Shown: positions 35,645-44,947, counted from the stretch's first letter. The stretch is 64,000 nt of DNA from Paenimyroides aestuarii (GCF_024628805.1 NZ_CP102382.1:992001-1056000), one strand, 5' to 3'. Numbers and translations are program-made. Notes: a model not told the origin generated them from the sequence alone.

Positions 35645-35652
35645 CAAAAGTA
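35645..35652 (-). promoter_or_regulatory. -7 element of the kinase-LytTR operon
   Basis: On the minus strand TACTTTTG (plus: CAAAAGTA) matches TAnnTTTG, 35 bp upstream of the TTG start, and supports that start. Confidence 0.5.
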
Positions 35653-35766
35653 ATAACTAATTATGGATTACGGTAACCATACAGGTACTGAAAAAATAAT
35701 ATTTTAGCAATTATAGAGGTGCATTGTTAACAAAAAAATGACAGCAACATAAGATTAACTGCCATT

Positions 35767-35930
35767 TTACATCAATTGTTTGTATTTTAAAACCTTAAAA
35801 AAACCTTCGTGGCTATCGCTTAAAAAACCAGATTCATAAGTTGGATGCGCTTTAAAAATAGGCAACATCTCTTCTTTAGGTTTGGTAAACGGATAGGCAC
35901 CTTTTTTCAATTAACCCATCAAAGTCTTAT
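35767..35930 (-). pseudogene. Decayed gene fragment (about 47 codons)
   Basis: On the minus strand a coding-like frame reads KGAYPFTKPKEEMLPIFKAH and ends ...FFKVLKYKQLM with a stop at 35767. Immediately upstream an extra A in a run of A breaks continuity with the phrase DFDGLIEK, and stops follow. It looks like the C-terminal end of a degraded gene. I do not recognise the family. A TATCTTTG element on the same strand (about 36150-36158) may have been its promoter. Confidence 0.4.
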
Positions 35931-36283
35931 ATCTTTGTTATAATACTTCAAAGTGCTTTGATAGTTTCCTAAAGATGTTTTTAAACTTTCAAAAAATTCC
36001 TCAATTGATGTCAAATTACTGATCATATTGTTTGATGTTTTTAGGAGTTATATTTTAAGATGTAATAGCATTGAAAATGGATCGAGTAAGTTGAATGATG
36101 TCGTCAAATCTCATAAGGTCATTACTTAAATAAATTAACTTGCTCTTTTTCAAAGATATAAATTAAGTTTCCATTTATTCAATCAAATACCAATTCAATA
36201 ACTACGAATACTGATTAGTTTATAAAAGAAAACATTGGTTATAATAAATTGCAGCAATAATTAAAAACAAACAAACTTAAATT
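35931..36283. other. Intergenic region with remnant short frames
   Basis: It contains only short minus-strand frames (35 codons or fewer) interrupted by stops, consistent with further decay of the fragment ending at 35767. I see no repeats or RNA structure. Confidence 0.4.
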
Positions 36284-36679
36284 ATGATTTTATCTATTAT
36301 CGCCCTTTTGGGTGGCATTATTGCAGCATCGCCTGTAATTATTGCAAAAAAACCAAATGCTAAAGAACTTATTGACAAAATCACGCCATACCAAGGTTGG
36401 ATTGGTGTTGTGCTTGCGGTGTTGGGACTTATCGGAATCATTCAAATGATTTTGCACCTTAGCGCATTTAGCTTGGTTTGGTTGATTGGTTTAGCGGCAT
36501 CTGTTGTGCAATTTGTGGTAGGATTTTTATTAGGCTATGGATTGATTTCTCAGTATGTCTTAGAAAAAAACGAAACCGCCAAAGAAAAAGGACAACAATT
36601 GAGATTAAAACTTATGAAATATCAAATACCAGCAGGAATCGTCTTGATTGTACTAGCTGTTTTATCCCTTGTACTTTAA
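36284..36679 (+). CDS. Small integral membrane protein (131 aa)
   Basis: Four hydrophobic segments are visible: about 2-22, 38-60, 63-87 and 112-131. The loop between the third and fourth is charged (YVLEKNETAKEKGQQLRLKL). No family is recognised. It lies 179 bp upstream of the zinc-ribbon/SPFH operon in the same direction, separated by 7-bp-period repeats, so linkage to that operon is possible but not shown. Confidence 0.75.
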   Translation: MILSIIALLGGIIAASPVIIAKKPNAKELIDKITPYQGWIGVVLAVLGLIGIIQMILHLSAFSLVWLIGLAASVVQFVVGFLLGYGLISQYVLEKNETAKEKGQQLRLKLMKYQIPAGIVLIVLAVLSLVL

Positions 36680-36689
36680 CTGCTGCGAT

Positions 36690-36845
36690 TAAGAATTGAG
36701 GACGTATAATTTATGATTGCTGATTTATGATTTTTGAATGATAAATTAATTCCGCAATCATCAATCATCAATCATCAATCCGCAATCCGCAATCAGCAAT
36801 CAGCAATCCGCAATCCGCAATCCGCAATCCTCAATCCTCAATCTT
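36690..36845. repeat. 7-bp-period AT-rich tandem repeats
   Basis: Imperfect heptamers of the type ATCCGCA / ATCAGCA / ATCATCA recur about twenty times. The same family, read on the other strand as GATTGCG / GATTGAT, fills most gene gaps up to 57 kb. Confidence 0.85.
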
Positions 36846-36858
36846 TAGTTTGTAAAAA

Positions 36859-37062
36859 ATGAAAAACTTATTCTCAAAAATTGCCAATACTGCCAAAGAC
36901 AGCAAAAAAGAGTACGGTACCGAAAAAAAAGAATCGAAAACCGATACCAAACGCTGTGTTTCCTGTGGTGCGGCACGACCTAAAGATACCAATCTCACCA
37001 CCTGCGATTATTGCGGAACAAAGTTTATGAACATCGATACAAGCATTAAAGCCGATGAATAA
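36859..37062 (+). CDS. Small zinc-ribbon protein (67 aa)
   Basis: Four cysteines in CVSCGAARPKDTNLTTCDYC form a treble-clef or zinc-ribbon motif; the N-terminus is basic and amphipathic. It overlaps the next gene by 8 bp. Together with the two following genes and the SPFH gene it forms a tight four-gene operon reminiscent of B. subtilis ydjGHI, where zinc-ribbon proteins act with an SPFH protein at the membrane. Confidence 0.75.
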   Translation: MKNLFSKIANTAKDSKKEYGTEKKESKTDTKRCVSCGAARPKDTNLTTCDYCGTKFMNIDTSIKADE

Positions 37063-37879
37063 AAACGCCTACAGCAACCTAAAAATGTCACCTAACGAGT
37101 CCGCTTTGGTTACCCGATGGGAAAGCTTTGTGCAAAAAACACAACAACGGTTTGATGAAACCTTAACGGAAAGCACCCAGCTGCTTATCGAGCAATTACA
37201 AGACACCGATTATGATTACCAAACGGTTTTCAGAACCTGGAGCGCAGTAAAAAACCAGATTTTTCAACTGATAGATACCATCGACAATGCCTGGAACCAC
37301 AAGGTTGAACCTTTGCTTAAAAAAGAAGGCGACGCCTGGTATACGGTGCGACTAAGCGTGGGCGATATCGAAAACAACTTGCATCAGCGCTTAGAGGTGC
37401 ACGACCTGTATATTCAAGGGAAATTATCGGAGTTGCAATACCAGCACCTTTTGCCCAATGTAAATAAAGACTATAACTGTACCCAGTGTGGCGCGATTGT
37501 GCGCATTAACCCCAAAATTTTCAGGGCACAATACATTACCTGCAATGCCTGTAACACTACAAATACCATCGATTTAGAAACCAATTATGTGCATTTGGTG
37601 CATCAATTAGAAAGCATTGCGGCCTATCAAAATTTAGAATTATTTAAGACAATGCAAAGTGCCTTGGCAGAGCTGCAAGCAGAGCGACCACCGGCACCAG
37701 AACACTTGTGGAATGCCTATCAAACGGCTTATGAAAACTATCAAAACGCCAAACTGGAAAGTTTGCAAACTTTAAGAACACTTTCTGAAGAGGAAGTTCA
37801 AACAAAAAGAGAAAAGTTTCAAAACGAATTAAACGAATTTATAAACATTCAAAAACATAACAAATATGGAGAAAATTAA
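37055..37879 (+). CDS. Zinc-ribbon helical protein (274 aa)
   Basis: Mostly helical and charged, with an internal zinc-binding pair CTQCGAIV ... ITCNACNT at about residues 142-169 and coiled-coil-like flanks. No enzymatic motif is visible. It overlaps both neighbours (8 bp and 14 bp), so translation is probably coupled. The role is unknown; by context it is a partner of the SPFH protein. Confidence 0.75.
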   Translation: MNKNAYSNLKMSPNESALVTRWESFVQKTQQRFDETLTESTQLLIEQLQDTDYDYQTVFRTWSAVKNQIFQLIDTIDNAWNHKVEPLLKKEGDAWYTVRLSVGDIENNLHQRLEVHDLYIQGKLSELQYQHLLPNVNKDYNCTQCGAIVRINPKIFRAQYITCNACNTTNTIDLETNYVHLVHQLESIAAYQNLELFKTMQSALAELQAERPPAPEHLWNAYQTAYENYQNAKLESLQTLRTLSEEEVQTKREKFQNELNEFINIQKHNKYGEN

Positions 37880-38690
37880 CGGAATATCATTTGAAGATTG
37901 GGCTGCCGGTTGTGGTCAATTAACCCACGGAATGCCTGAAGAACAAGTTATTGCAACCTTGGGTGTGGAGCTACCTGTTTGGCAGGACACAATGGAGAAA
38001 TTCACCGAAAAATTGTCTGACCCAGATTTGATTATGAAATACACCGAAATTTTCAGCAATCCCAACGTTGGGCCGTTTGCTGGTGGAGGTCAAGCTACGG
38101 GCGAGGAAGATTGGCGCAAGGTAATTCCAGACCACGGCGCTTTTATTCGTTTGCAACGCGAAATGAATATCGCTACCCAAAAGGGTGTTGATGCTGCCCA
38201 GTTTTTGGAAGATAAAGGCCTTAACATCGGGCAATATTCGCAAGCAAGTATGGCGTTTATGCAGCAACAAAACGAGATGGATTCTGCCGATGTGTATAAA
38301 GCTTACAAAGAAAACAGCTCCGATTTGGACCACAAAGAATTGATGGACAAGTATTTTCCGGAATACGAGCAATACATTGCTTTGGTGTATGCCTTAGAAG
38401 TGGCAGTAAATGAAGCGATGGCGCAAGACCGTTTTAAGTTAGATTCTACCGCAATACACGCACAACGCGACAAATTGAACGAGTTGGGCATCGACCAAAA
38501 TTTATACAATTATATGTATGATTATTATTCCGCTTGGGAACAAGAACAGCTAGAAAAACAAGGCAATGAAGCCTTTAACGCCTACCGCTTTGGTATTATT
38601 GACAAGGTTAAGGCAGGGAATGTAGCTATTGCCAATGTGAATGAAGAAGAAAGTAAAACAGAAGGATTAACAGGCGATATTGAATTTTAA
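37866..38690 (+). CDS. DUF6620-type protein (274 aa)
   Basis: It begins MEKINGISFEDWAAGCGQL, then a region with GPFAGGGQATGEEDW, and is otherwise helical and acidic with no signal peptide. It resembles DUF6620 proteins as I recall them. It overlaps the upstream gene by 14 bp and ends 6 bp before the SPFH gene. Confidence 0.7.
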   Translation: MEKINGISFEDWAAGCGQLTHGMPEEQVIATLGVELPVWQDTMEKFTEKLSDPDLIMKYTEIFSNPNVGPFAGGGQATGEEDWRKVIPDHGAFIRLQREMNIATQKGVDAAQFLEDKGLNIGQYSQASMAFMQQQNEMDSADVYKAYKENSSDLDHKELMDKYFPEYEQYIALVYALEVAVNEAMAQDRFKLDSTAIHAQRDKLNELGIDQNLYNYMYDYYSAWEQEQLEKQGNEAFNAYRFGIIDKVKAGNVAIANVNEEESKTEGLTGDIEF

Positions 38691-38696
38691 ACAATT

Positions 38697-39689
38697 ATGG
38701 GCATAAAAGAAAGCTTAAAAAACCAATTTCGGTCGGTAGTACAATGGGAGCAACCGCATCCCAATGAGTTATTTTACCGTTTTACCGAACGTGGTGACGA
38801 ACTTAAGAATGCCTCAAAGTTAATTTTGCAGCCCGGACAAGGCTGCATTTTTACGTATGAGGGGAAAATAGTTGATGTTTTTGAAGAAGCCGGAATGTAC
38901 AATCTGGAAACGGGCAACAAACCCTTTCTTACCTCTATAAAAAAGGTGTTGTACAACTTTGAAAGCAACCACAAAGTTGGGCTATGGTTTTTCAGAAAAG
39001 CCGATATGGTCAACATTCGCTGGGGCACACGTATTCCCATAACCTACAACGACCCTGTGTATGGTTTTCCGGTTAATTTGCGTGCTTTTGGCAATTATTC
39101 GGTAAAAATTACCCAAACCCGTCAGTTTTTTGAGCAAATGGTTGGCGGACAGGAGTTTTACTGCGTGCACCATTTGCAAGAAATCTTTTTATCGAGAATC
39201 ACCCAACCTATTTCTAATTTTTTGGCGAATGCAAAGTTTTCGTATGCCGAAATCGATAGTAATATCGAACAAATTGCCAAAGATGCTCAGGAAAAAACGG
39301 TGCAGATTTTTGCGGATTTAGGTTTTGAATTGCTCGATTTTAGGATTGAAGGTACCTCGTTTGATGACGAAACCAACAAGCGAATTGCCGGCATTAGCGA
39401 TATGCAAGCCGATGTGCAAGCCGCAAAATTGGCAGGTATCGATTTTTCTGAATTGCAAAAGCTGCGTGCAATGCGCGATGCCGCCAATAACGAAGGAACT
39501 GCCGGCGCGGGAATGGGACTTTTTGCCGGAATGGAAATGGGTAAAAGCATTCAGCAATCCAATCAGACTGAAAACCCAGCACCTACAACCGATTTAAAAT
39601 CGAAACTAAAAGAACTGAAAGAATTGTTTGACGAAGGTTTAATCGACGAAGATGAGTTTAAAGCCGCGAAAGCGAAACTGTTATCTTAG
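38697..39689 (+). CDS. SPFH-domain protein with C-terminal SHOCT (330 aa)
   Basis: The first about 290 residues match the YdjI-like SPFH (virion core protein) family: FRSVVQWEQPHPNELFYRF, GQGCIFTYEGKIVDVFEEAG, and the coiled part ending in a Gly/Ala/Met-rich stretch. The last about 30 residues (KLKELKELFDEGLIDEDEF) are a SHOCT domain. In B. subtilis, YdjI recruits PspA to the membrane during envelope stress. No PspA gene is in this operon. A membrane-stress role is inferred. Confidence 0.85.
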   Translation: MGIKESLKNQFRSVVQWEQPHPNELFYRFTERGDELKNASKLILQPGQGCIFTYEGKIVDVFEEAGMYNLETGNKPFLTSIKKVLYNFESNHKVGLWFFRKADMVNIRWGTRIPITYNDPVYGFPVNLRAFGNYSVKITQTRQFFEQMVGGQEFYCVHHLQEIFLSRITQPISNFLANAKFSYAEIDSNIEQIAKDAQEKTVQIFADLGFELLDFRIEGTSFDDETNKRIAGISDMQADVQAAKLAGIDFSELQKLRAMRDAANNEGTAGAGMGLFAGMEMGKSIQQSNQTENPAPTTDLKSKLKELKELFDEGLIDEDEFKAAKAKLLS

Positions 39690-39694
39690 TTAGG

Positions 39695-40017
39695 AGTTGT
39701 GAGTGTTGAATTGTGAATTATGAATTGTGAATTATGAATTATGAATTGTGAGTGTTTAATTATTAGTAATAAATTTTGAGTTGTATAGCATACAAATTAG
39801 AGCCTTATTGAGGCGACCTGTTTATAGCTCCAGAGGAGCGTTCTGTTCATAGCCTCAAAGAGGCGAACAATTCAAAGCTCCATAGGAGCGGCCTGTTAAA
39901 AATAATTGGTATTGATGATTGATGATTGCGGAATTAGGATTGAGGATTTCGGATTAAAATCATAATTCAAAAATCATCAATCATATATCAAAAAGGTCCT
40001 AATTCCTAAATTAAAAA
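39695..40017. repeat. Heptad repeats plus GCTCC/GCCTC hairpins (array A)
   Basis: First comes a run of GAATTGT / GAATTAT heptamers (39695-39760). Then come four small hairpins with variable loops: GCCTT-ATT-GAGGC, GCTCC-AGA-GGAGC, GCCTC-AAA-GAGGC and GCTCC-ATA-GGAGC (39802-39885). GATTGAT-type heptamers follow. Confidence 0.85.
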
Positions 40018-40026
40018 GTGACGACA

Positions 40027-40680
40027 ATGAAAAAAATAGCTTTCTTACCTATTGCCTTATTAACTGCTACTGTGTTGTGGTTGATGAATGCCTGTACCAC
40101 CATTGAAAAGGGCAAAAAAGGAGACATAAAATTTTGGCTTACCGAACAGCCACAAGACAATAAAGTAGATGGTAAAACCTATTATTTGGTTAAAAAATAC
40201 AAGTACTCCAAAAGGCGAATTCCCATTGGGTTGAGCAGTAAGGCCACCAGCCCGGTCTATAAATATGGTTTTGCCGATGCCGATAAAAAAATACTGCTAA
40301 AAGCCAAGTTTGATGCCGTTGAATTGGTGCGTGTTTGGGGCTATTCGCCCGATGAAGAAGTGATTACACAAGTAGCTTTATTAACCGAGATAGCGGGTAT
40401 TCCAGGAAAGAAGGAATTGTACAATTTAGAAGGAAAAAAGTTTGATTACAAGAAGTATTTCGGCAAGTATAACAAAGTGATAATGATGAATCAAAACGGA
40501 CTGGATTATCGTCTTTTCAACCCTTCATTAGGCTTAAAAACTAAGCCTGAGTATGGGATGAAATGGGTAAATCCCGATAGCATTCTTATTGAAAAAAGAG
40601 AACACAACAAAGAGTCGAAAAAACTCGAAATATGGAAAGAAACCAAACACATTGACGATTTAGAACTGGAAACATTTTAG
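40027..40680 (+). CDS. Lipoprotein of unknown function (217 aa)
   Basis: ATG at 40027 is preferred to the GTG three codons upstream. The signal peptide ends in a lipobox (WLMNAC). The mature part is Lys-rich with YYLVKKYKYSKRRIPIG and repeated strand-like segments. No family is recognised. It is isolated between two repeat arrays. Confidence 0.7.
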   Translation: MKKIAFLPIALLTATVLWLMNACTTIEKGKKGDIKFWLTEQPQDNKVDGKTYYLVKKYKYSKRRIPIGLSSKATSPVYKYGFADADKKILLKAKFDAVELVRVWGYSPDEEVITQVALLTEIAGIPGKKELYNLEGKKFDYKKYFGKYNKVIMMNQNGLDYRLFNPSLGLKTKPEYGMKWVNPDSILIEKREHNKESKKLEIWKETKHIDDLELETF

Positions 40681-41150
40681 AGTTCGGAATGATGATTGAG
40701 GATTTCGGAATTCGGATTGATGATTTCGGATTGCGGATTGATGAATGCGAATTGATGATTTGGGATTGCGGAATGATGAATGATGATTGGTGATTGATGA
40801 ATTCGGGTTTCGGATTGCTAAGTGATGAGTTTTTAGTGGTGAATGTTGAGTTGTGAGTTTTGAGTTGGAAGTTCATCACAGGCATAGCTCCAGAGGAGCG
40901 TTCTGATAATAGCCTCGTAGAGGCAAACAATTCCAAGCTCCGTAGGAGCGTTCTGTTCCTAGAATCGAAAGTGCGTTTGTACCTAGCGCCAGAGGAGCGG
41001 TCTGATAATAGCCTCAAAGAGGCGAACAATGCAAAGCTCCAGTTGAGCGCCCTGTTAATGACCATTGATGATTTTAGATTGATGAATGCGGATTGAGGAT
41101 TGCAGATTGCGGAATTAATTAATCAATCATATATCAAAAATCATCATTCA
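40681..41150. repeat. Heptad repeats plus hairpins (array B)
   Basis: GATTGAT / GATTTCG / GATTGCG heptamers (40681-40800) pass into GAGTTTT / GAGTTGG heptamers. Then follow GCTCC-NNN-GGAGC and GCCTC-NNN-GAGGC hairpins (about 40889-41050) and more GATT heptamers. One hairpin has decayed on one arm (GCTCCAGTTGAGC). Confidence 0.85.
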
Positions 41151-41247
41151 TAAATCACTTAACGGATAACAACAAGTGCCTTACGAATACCAATTTCTTC
41201 GTTTCTGTTTCCGAAAAATAGGTTTAATTCACTAAAAAAATTAAAAA

Positions 41248-42267
41248 TTGAAAGCAGAAAAATTTGAATACGGCATTTACACCAAACAAGCCGATGGCAG
41301 CTTCAGAGCGACGTATAAAAATACGAATGTACCCATTAATGGGCCAACGGTGGTGGGTTTTACCTATCAGGTTACGAGTAAACAAACACAAAAAATACGC
41401 GTAAAAAACGAATACATCGATGCTGCTGGTACAGTAAAAGTATGCGAGAATACCATAGAAACAAATGCCCTTTTTGGTTGCGTGAATGCCTATGATGATA
41501 AGGCTGTTATGGGCGAAACCTTATTTCGTGTGTCCTTCCCCGAACATCCCAATTTGGGTACACTCGAACAGCGTTTTTACCTCTACAAAAAAGGCAATGT
41601 TCTGTTTGGTAATACTGCATATGAATCAGCAACCTTGAAGGCAATTGAAGCCTATGAAAATCAGTATCAATTCAAGTTTTGTGAAGATTATAAACGCTTT
41701 TTAACCACACAAAATGGCTTGTACCTGTATTGGTGGCAAGATGCTGAACAATTCGATACTAAAAAAGGTGCTTATGAATCAGACAAGTATGGGTTTACAC
41801 AAACCGAATATCCGTTTTATGAAGACCTTGCCAAACATTCTGATTGGGACTGGTTGTACCAGACAAAATCATTGTTTGGCTTAGCAAATCACGACCCTTA
41901 TGCCGATTTAAACACGATGCATTTTGAGAACTTATTCTACCATAAAGGCTTACTGAAATACGCCTATCCAATTGGTTTAGATGGCGGTGGAAATGCCTTA
42001 CTCCAAATTGCACAAGGCAAAGACACAGGAAAATTGGCAATGCTCGACCACGAAGTAGCCAGCTCAATGGTCGATTGGATAGAAGGAAAAACCGATGAAG
42101 TTTATGAAATTCCGCCTGAAAAAGCCACTGCCGATGGTTTTTTGCAAGATTGCTATGCCTATGGCGGTTTAACCTTGTATGACATTGGTTTTGATGATTT
42201 TTATACCGAATTGATTCAAAAACACAACCTATTGTATGATGAAATGAAAAAGAAGTATGGCCTTTAA
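41248..42267 (+). CDS. SMI1/KNR4 (SUKH) domain protein (339 aa)
   Basis: The C-terminal half carries a SUKH-like domain: helix EAYENQYQFKFCEDYKRFL, then FGLANHDPYADLN and YAYPIGLDGGGNALLQIAQG. The N-terminal about 120 residues are strand-rich and unplaced. SUKH proteins are typically immunity proteins against polymorphic toxins. Start is TTG; the first ATG is 88 codons in and would cut the N-terminal region. No toxin gene is adjacent. Confidence 0.7.
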   Translation: MKAEKFEYGIYTKQADGSFRATYKNTNVPINGPTVVGFTYQVTSKQTQKIRVKNEYIDAAGTVKVCENTIETNALFGCVNAYDDKAVMGETLFRVSFPEHPNLGTLEQRFYLYKKGNVLFGNTAYESATLKAIEAYENQYQFKFCEDYKRFLTTQNGLYLYWWQDAEQFDTKKGAYESDKYGFTQTEYPFYEDLAKHSDWDWLYQTKSLFGLANHDPYADLNTMHFENLFYHKGLLKYAYPIGLDGGGNALLQIAQGKDTGKLAMLDHEVASSMVDWIEGKTDEVYEIPPEKATADGFLQDCYAYGGLTLYDIGFDDFYTELIQKHNLLYDEMKKKYGL

Positions 42268-42357
42268 TGTTATGAGTTTTGAATTGTGAGTGTTGAGTTA
42301 TTAATTTTGAGTTACTAAACACTAAAAACTCAACACTAACCACTAACCACTAAAAAA

Positions 42358-42981
42358 ATGAATCTATTTGAACAATTGAAAAGTAGTTTTCCCGAGCAAA
42401 TAAAAGCTCCTCAAGAATTAGAACACTTATGCCATTGGGTAGAACAAAACGGCTATCCCATTAGTGGTGATTTTGAGTTACGTGTAGATGATGGAGAAAC
42501 CATTAACCATTGGTTCGGTTTTAATGAAGTTTCGCATCGGTTTGGGGTGTTTGGTGCAGGAGCTACGGGCGATATTTTTGCCTTTTGGGTAGATGATAAC
42601 GACCATCAAAAGATTGTCCATTTGGGTTCAGAAGGCGATAATATGTTCATAATTGCTGAAGATTTTATCGACTTTTTACGGTTTTTAGCTATTGGTTATA
42701 AAGAAATAAGTCAGGCGAATATGCACGTTTCACCTATGGAACATAACATTCAGGAAGCACTAAAACAGTTTCGGTTTGTTGGGAATACAACAATAACCGA
42801 AGCAGAAATTGTAGCTGAATATGGCGATGAACTGTACGAAGGTATAAACAACAACTTTCAGCATTGGGTGAAAGAAGCATTTAAGGTAAGTATTCCTGTG
42901 AAAGGCAATGAAATTATCAACGTAAACGATAGAACATTTCAAGATTGGTTAGAAAAGCAGTATGAAATGTATGGGGAATAG
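42358..42981 (+). CDS. SUKH-like immunity-type protein (207 aa)
   Basis: Conserved-looking segments RFGVFGAGATGDIFAFWVDD and IVHLGSEGDNMFIIAEDF with DFLRFLAIGY fit the SMI1/KNR4 fold. It follows the SUKH gene at 41248 in the same direction after a heptad-repeat spacer. The role is inferred from fold similarity only. Confidence 0.6.
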   Translation: MNLFEQLKSSFPEQIKAPQELEHLCHWVEQNGYPISGDFELRVDDGETINHWFGFNEVSHRFGVFGAGATGDIFAFWVDDNDHQKIVHLGSEGDNMFIIAEDFIDFLRFLAIGYKEISQANMHVSPMEHNIQEALKQFRFVGNTTITEAEIVAEYGDELYEGINNNFQHWVKEAFKVSIPVKGNEIINVNDRTFQDWLEKQYEMYGE

Positions 42982-42984
42982 AAT

Positions 42985-43115
42985 AATAAGTTAGGTGTTC
43001 GGAATGCGGATTTCTGATTGATGAATGCGGATTTCGGATTAAAATCATCAATCATCATTCAAAAATCATAAATTTAAAAAAGGTCATCCATCAAAAATCA
43101 AAAATCATAAATTAA
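42985..43115. repeat. Heptad repeat spacer
   Basis: GATTTCG / GATTGAT / GAATGCG heptamers, then AATCATCA repeats, fill the gap between two immunity-like genes. A shorter stretch of the same kind (GAGTTTT / GAGTGTT) is at 42270-42357. Confidence 0.8.
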
Positions 43116-43116
43116 T

Positions 43117-43986
43117 ATGAACATTTACTGTACCAAACACGAGCTACAAATTAACAATACACCCATTCACTTTCCCATTCAATTCGAACAGATAATTGCT
43201 GCTTTGGGCGAACCCAATCGTGTGGTGAATAATGAAAAATATACCTTTGAGAAAACCTATGTTTGGGATGCTTTGGGTATAAAAGTAATGGAATCTGTCG
43301 GGGCTATCAGCAATATTATGTTGCATTACAGGCATTCTGATGGTTTAAAAGTAGCGCCCACACAACTGTTTGATGGCGTACTCCACCTTGATGGAAACGC
43401 GTTTGTTCTGCCGAATCATCCTGTAGAAGGAGCATTTTTAAAAGGCTTTTGGACGGTAAGCAGACTACAGCGCCCCGAAGATAAGCAACCCTTTGGCGTA
43501 AGTATCTGGCACAATAAATTCTTTGAGATTCCGGCAGATAAATACAACATTCCTAAACTTAACGAAGAGATTATCGAGTTTACAGATTTCAATTTTAAGC
43601 TCTGTATTATTCAAATTTTGATGTATGAAAAAGAACTGCTACAACCCAAGTTCGATATTTATGAGTTTATCAAATGGTACAAACAACGAACAATCGACAC
43701 CGAAGAAGAGCGTTTTGAGCCCATTCCAGAGGTGATGCAGTATTTTAAACAACTGCCTATTCCGAAGCGATTCGCAAAAGAAATCACAGAAATCTATCAA
43801 GATGGCGGCAACGAAATTTATCTGAATACCTGTTTAGAATGCGAAGGCTATGAAGACTATTGGGACATTGAAAGTACAGAAGACACCAAGCATTTTCCCC
43901 ATTTGAAATCGGCCGTTCTTTGCTATGCCAAACCGCATATTCTTGATGAATTGAAAGCCAAAGGTATTGAGTCTAGGTGGATATGA
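43117..43986 (+). CDS. DUF7738/DUF6892-type protein (289 aa)
   Basis: The N-terminal part (PIQFEQIIAALGEPNRVV ... KTYVWDALGIKVM) resembles DUF7738, and the remainder the DUF6892 domain found near SUKH genes. I base this on remembered sequence character, not a search. It has no signal peptide and is probably cytoplasmic. With 41248 and 42358 it makes a run of three immunity-type genes. Confidence 0.6.
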   Translation: MNIYCTKHELQINNTPIHFPIQFEQIIAALGEPNRVVNNEKYTFEKTYVWDALGIKVMESVGAISNIMLHYRHSDGLKVAPTQLFDGVLHLDGNAFVLPNHPVEGAFLKGFWTVSRLQRPEDKQPFGVSIWHNKFFEIPADKYNIPKLNEEIIEFTDFNFKLCIIQILMYEKELLQPKFDIYEFIKWYKQRTIDTEEERFEPIPEVMQYFKQLPIPKRFAKEITEIYQDGGNEIYLNTCLECEGYEDYWDIESTEDTKHFPHLKSAVLCYAKPHILDELKAKGIESRWI

Positions 43987-44076
43987 TTGATTGCGGAATG
44001 CGGATTTGGGATTTATGATTGGAATTAATTCAACACTTAAAAAAGCTACACCTTAAAAGTGTTTGTAAGCCTTTCG

Positions 44077-44084
44077 TATATTTG
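44077..44084 (+). promoter_or_regulatory. -7 element of the AraC gene
   Basis: TATATTTG matches TAnnTTTG exactly. Because it overlaps the alternative GTG start at 44084, transcription would begin after that codon; this favours the ATG at 44114. Confidence 0.6.
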
Positions 44085-44113
44085 TGAAAGAATTTTTGTT
44101 TACCAAACGTATA

Positions 44114-44947
44114 ATGAACCAACTCTTTCACATATTTAAGGTAAATGCTGAAGAGGCGCAGCGAATTTCAGAAGTACCCAACGAGCCACACAACCACAAT
44201 TTTGAGGAATTACTCATTGGGATTGAAGGTGCATTGGAGCATTTTATCGACTTTGAAACCACCGAAATTCAGGCACCATTTGTGAGCTTTGTCACCAAAG
44301 GGAAAGTACATCGAGTATTGCCCAAAGCGGTAGATGGAAAGTGTGAAATTTGGGGCATTCGGTTTAAAAGCGAGTTCATTCCCGAAACCACCTTTCAGTT
44401 GTATTCACTGTATCACCATCAGGCTAACATCCAATTCGAACGGGAACAGTGTTTCCAACGTTTGATGCGCATCAGTGAACTTATTTTTGAAGAAAACCAG
44501 CAAAAACAACCCGATTTTGCCATTATAAGACAATTGTTGAGTGTTCTCTTGAGTATGATTGAGGCAGAACGCAAGAAAATGCTGCCAACAGAAAACGACA
44601 ATCACAAAACGCAACACCTTTCATTTGGCAACTTTTTAAGCATTTTAGAAGAAAACTATCGCCGACCGGTGGGCGTAGAATTTTATGCCGAAAAATTGTT
44701 TATGACCAGTCGAAACCTGAATTTAATTTGTCAAGAAATAGTAGAACAAAGCGTTTCTGAAATCATCGAGACGCGTAAGCTCATCGAAGCTAAAAACCTC
44801 CTCATTTCTACCGATAAAACCATTTCTGAAATTGCCTATGAGCTGGGTTATAGCGAAAATTCATACTTCTCAAAGGTCTTCAAAAAGAAATCGGGACAAT
44901 CACCCAGTTCTTTCCGTGACGAAATGCGTAATACGCTCATTTCCTAG
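44114..44947 (+). CDS. AraC-family transcriptional regulator (277 aa)
   Basis: An N-terminal cupin-like sensor (PHNHNFEELLIGIEGALEHF) is followed by a C-terminal double HTH, the second with KTISEIAYELGYSENSYFSK and FKKKSGQSPSSFR. The ATG at 44114 is chosen because the promoter lies just upstream. It precedes the operon at 46432, separated by a long repeat array, so control of those redox genes is possible. Confidence 0.9.
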   Translation: MNQLFHIFKVNAEEAQRISEVPNEPHNHNFEELLIGIEGALEHFIDFETTEIQAPFVSFVTKGKVHRVLPKAVDGKCEIWGIRFKSEFIPETTFQLYSLYHHQANIQFEREQCFQRLMRISELIFEENQQKQPDFAIIRQLLSVLLSMIEAERKKMLPTENDNHKTQHLSFGNFLSILEENYRRPVGVEFYAEKLFMTSRNLNLICQEIVEQSVSEIIETRKLIEAKNLLISTDKTISEIAYELGYSENSYFSKVFKKKSGQSPSSFRDEMRNTLIS

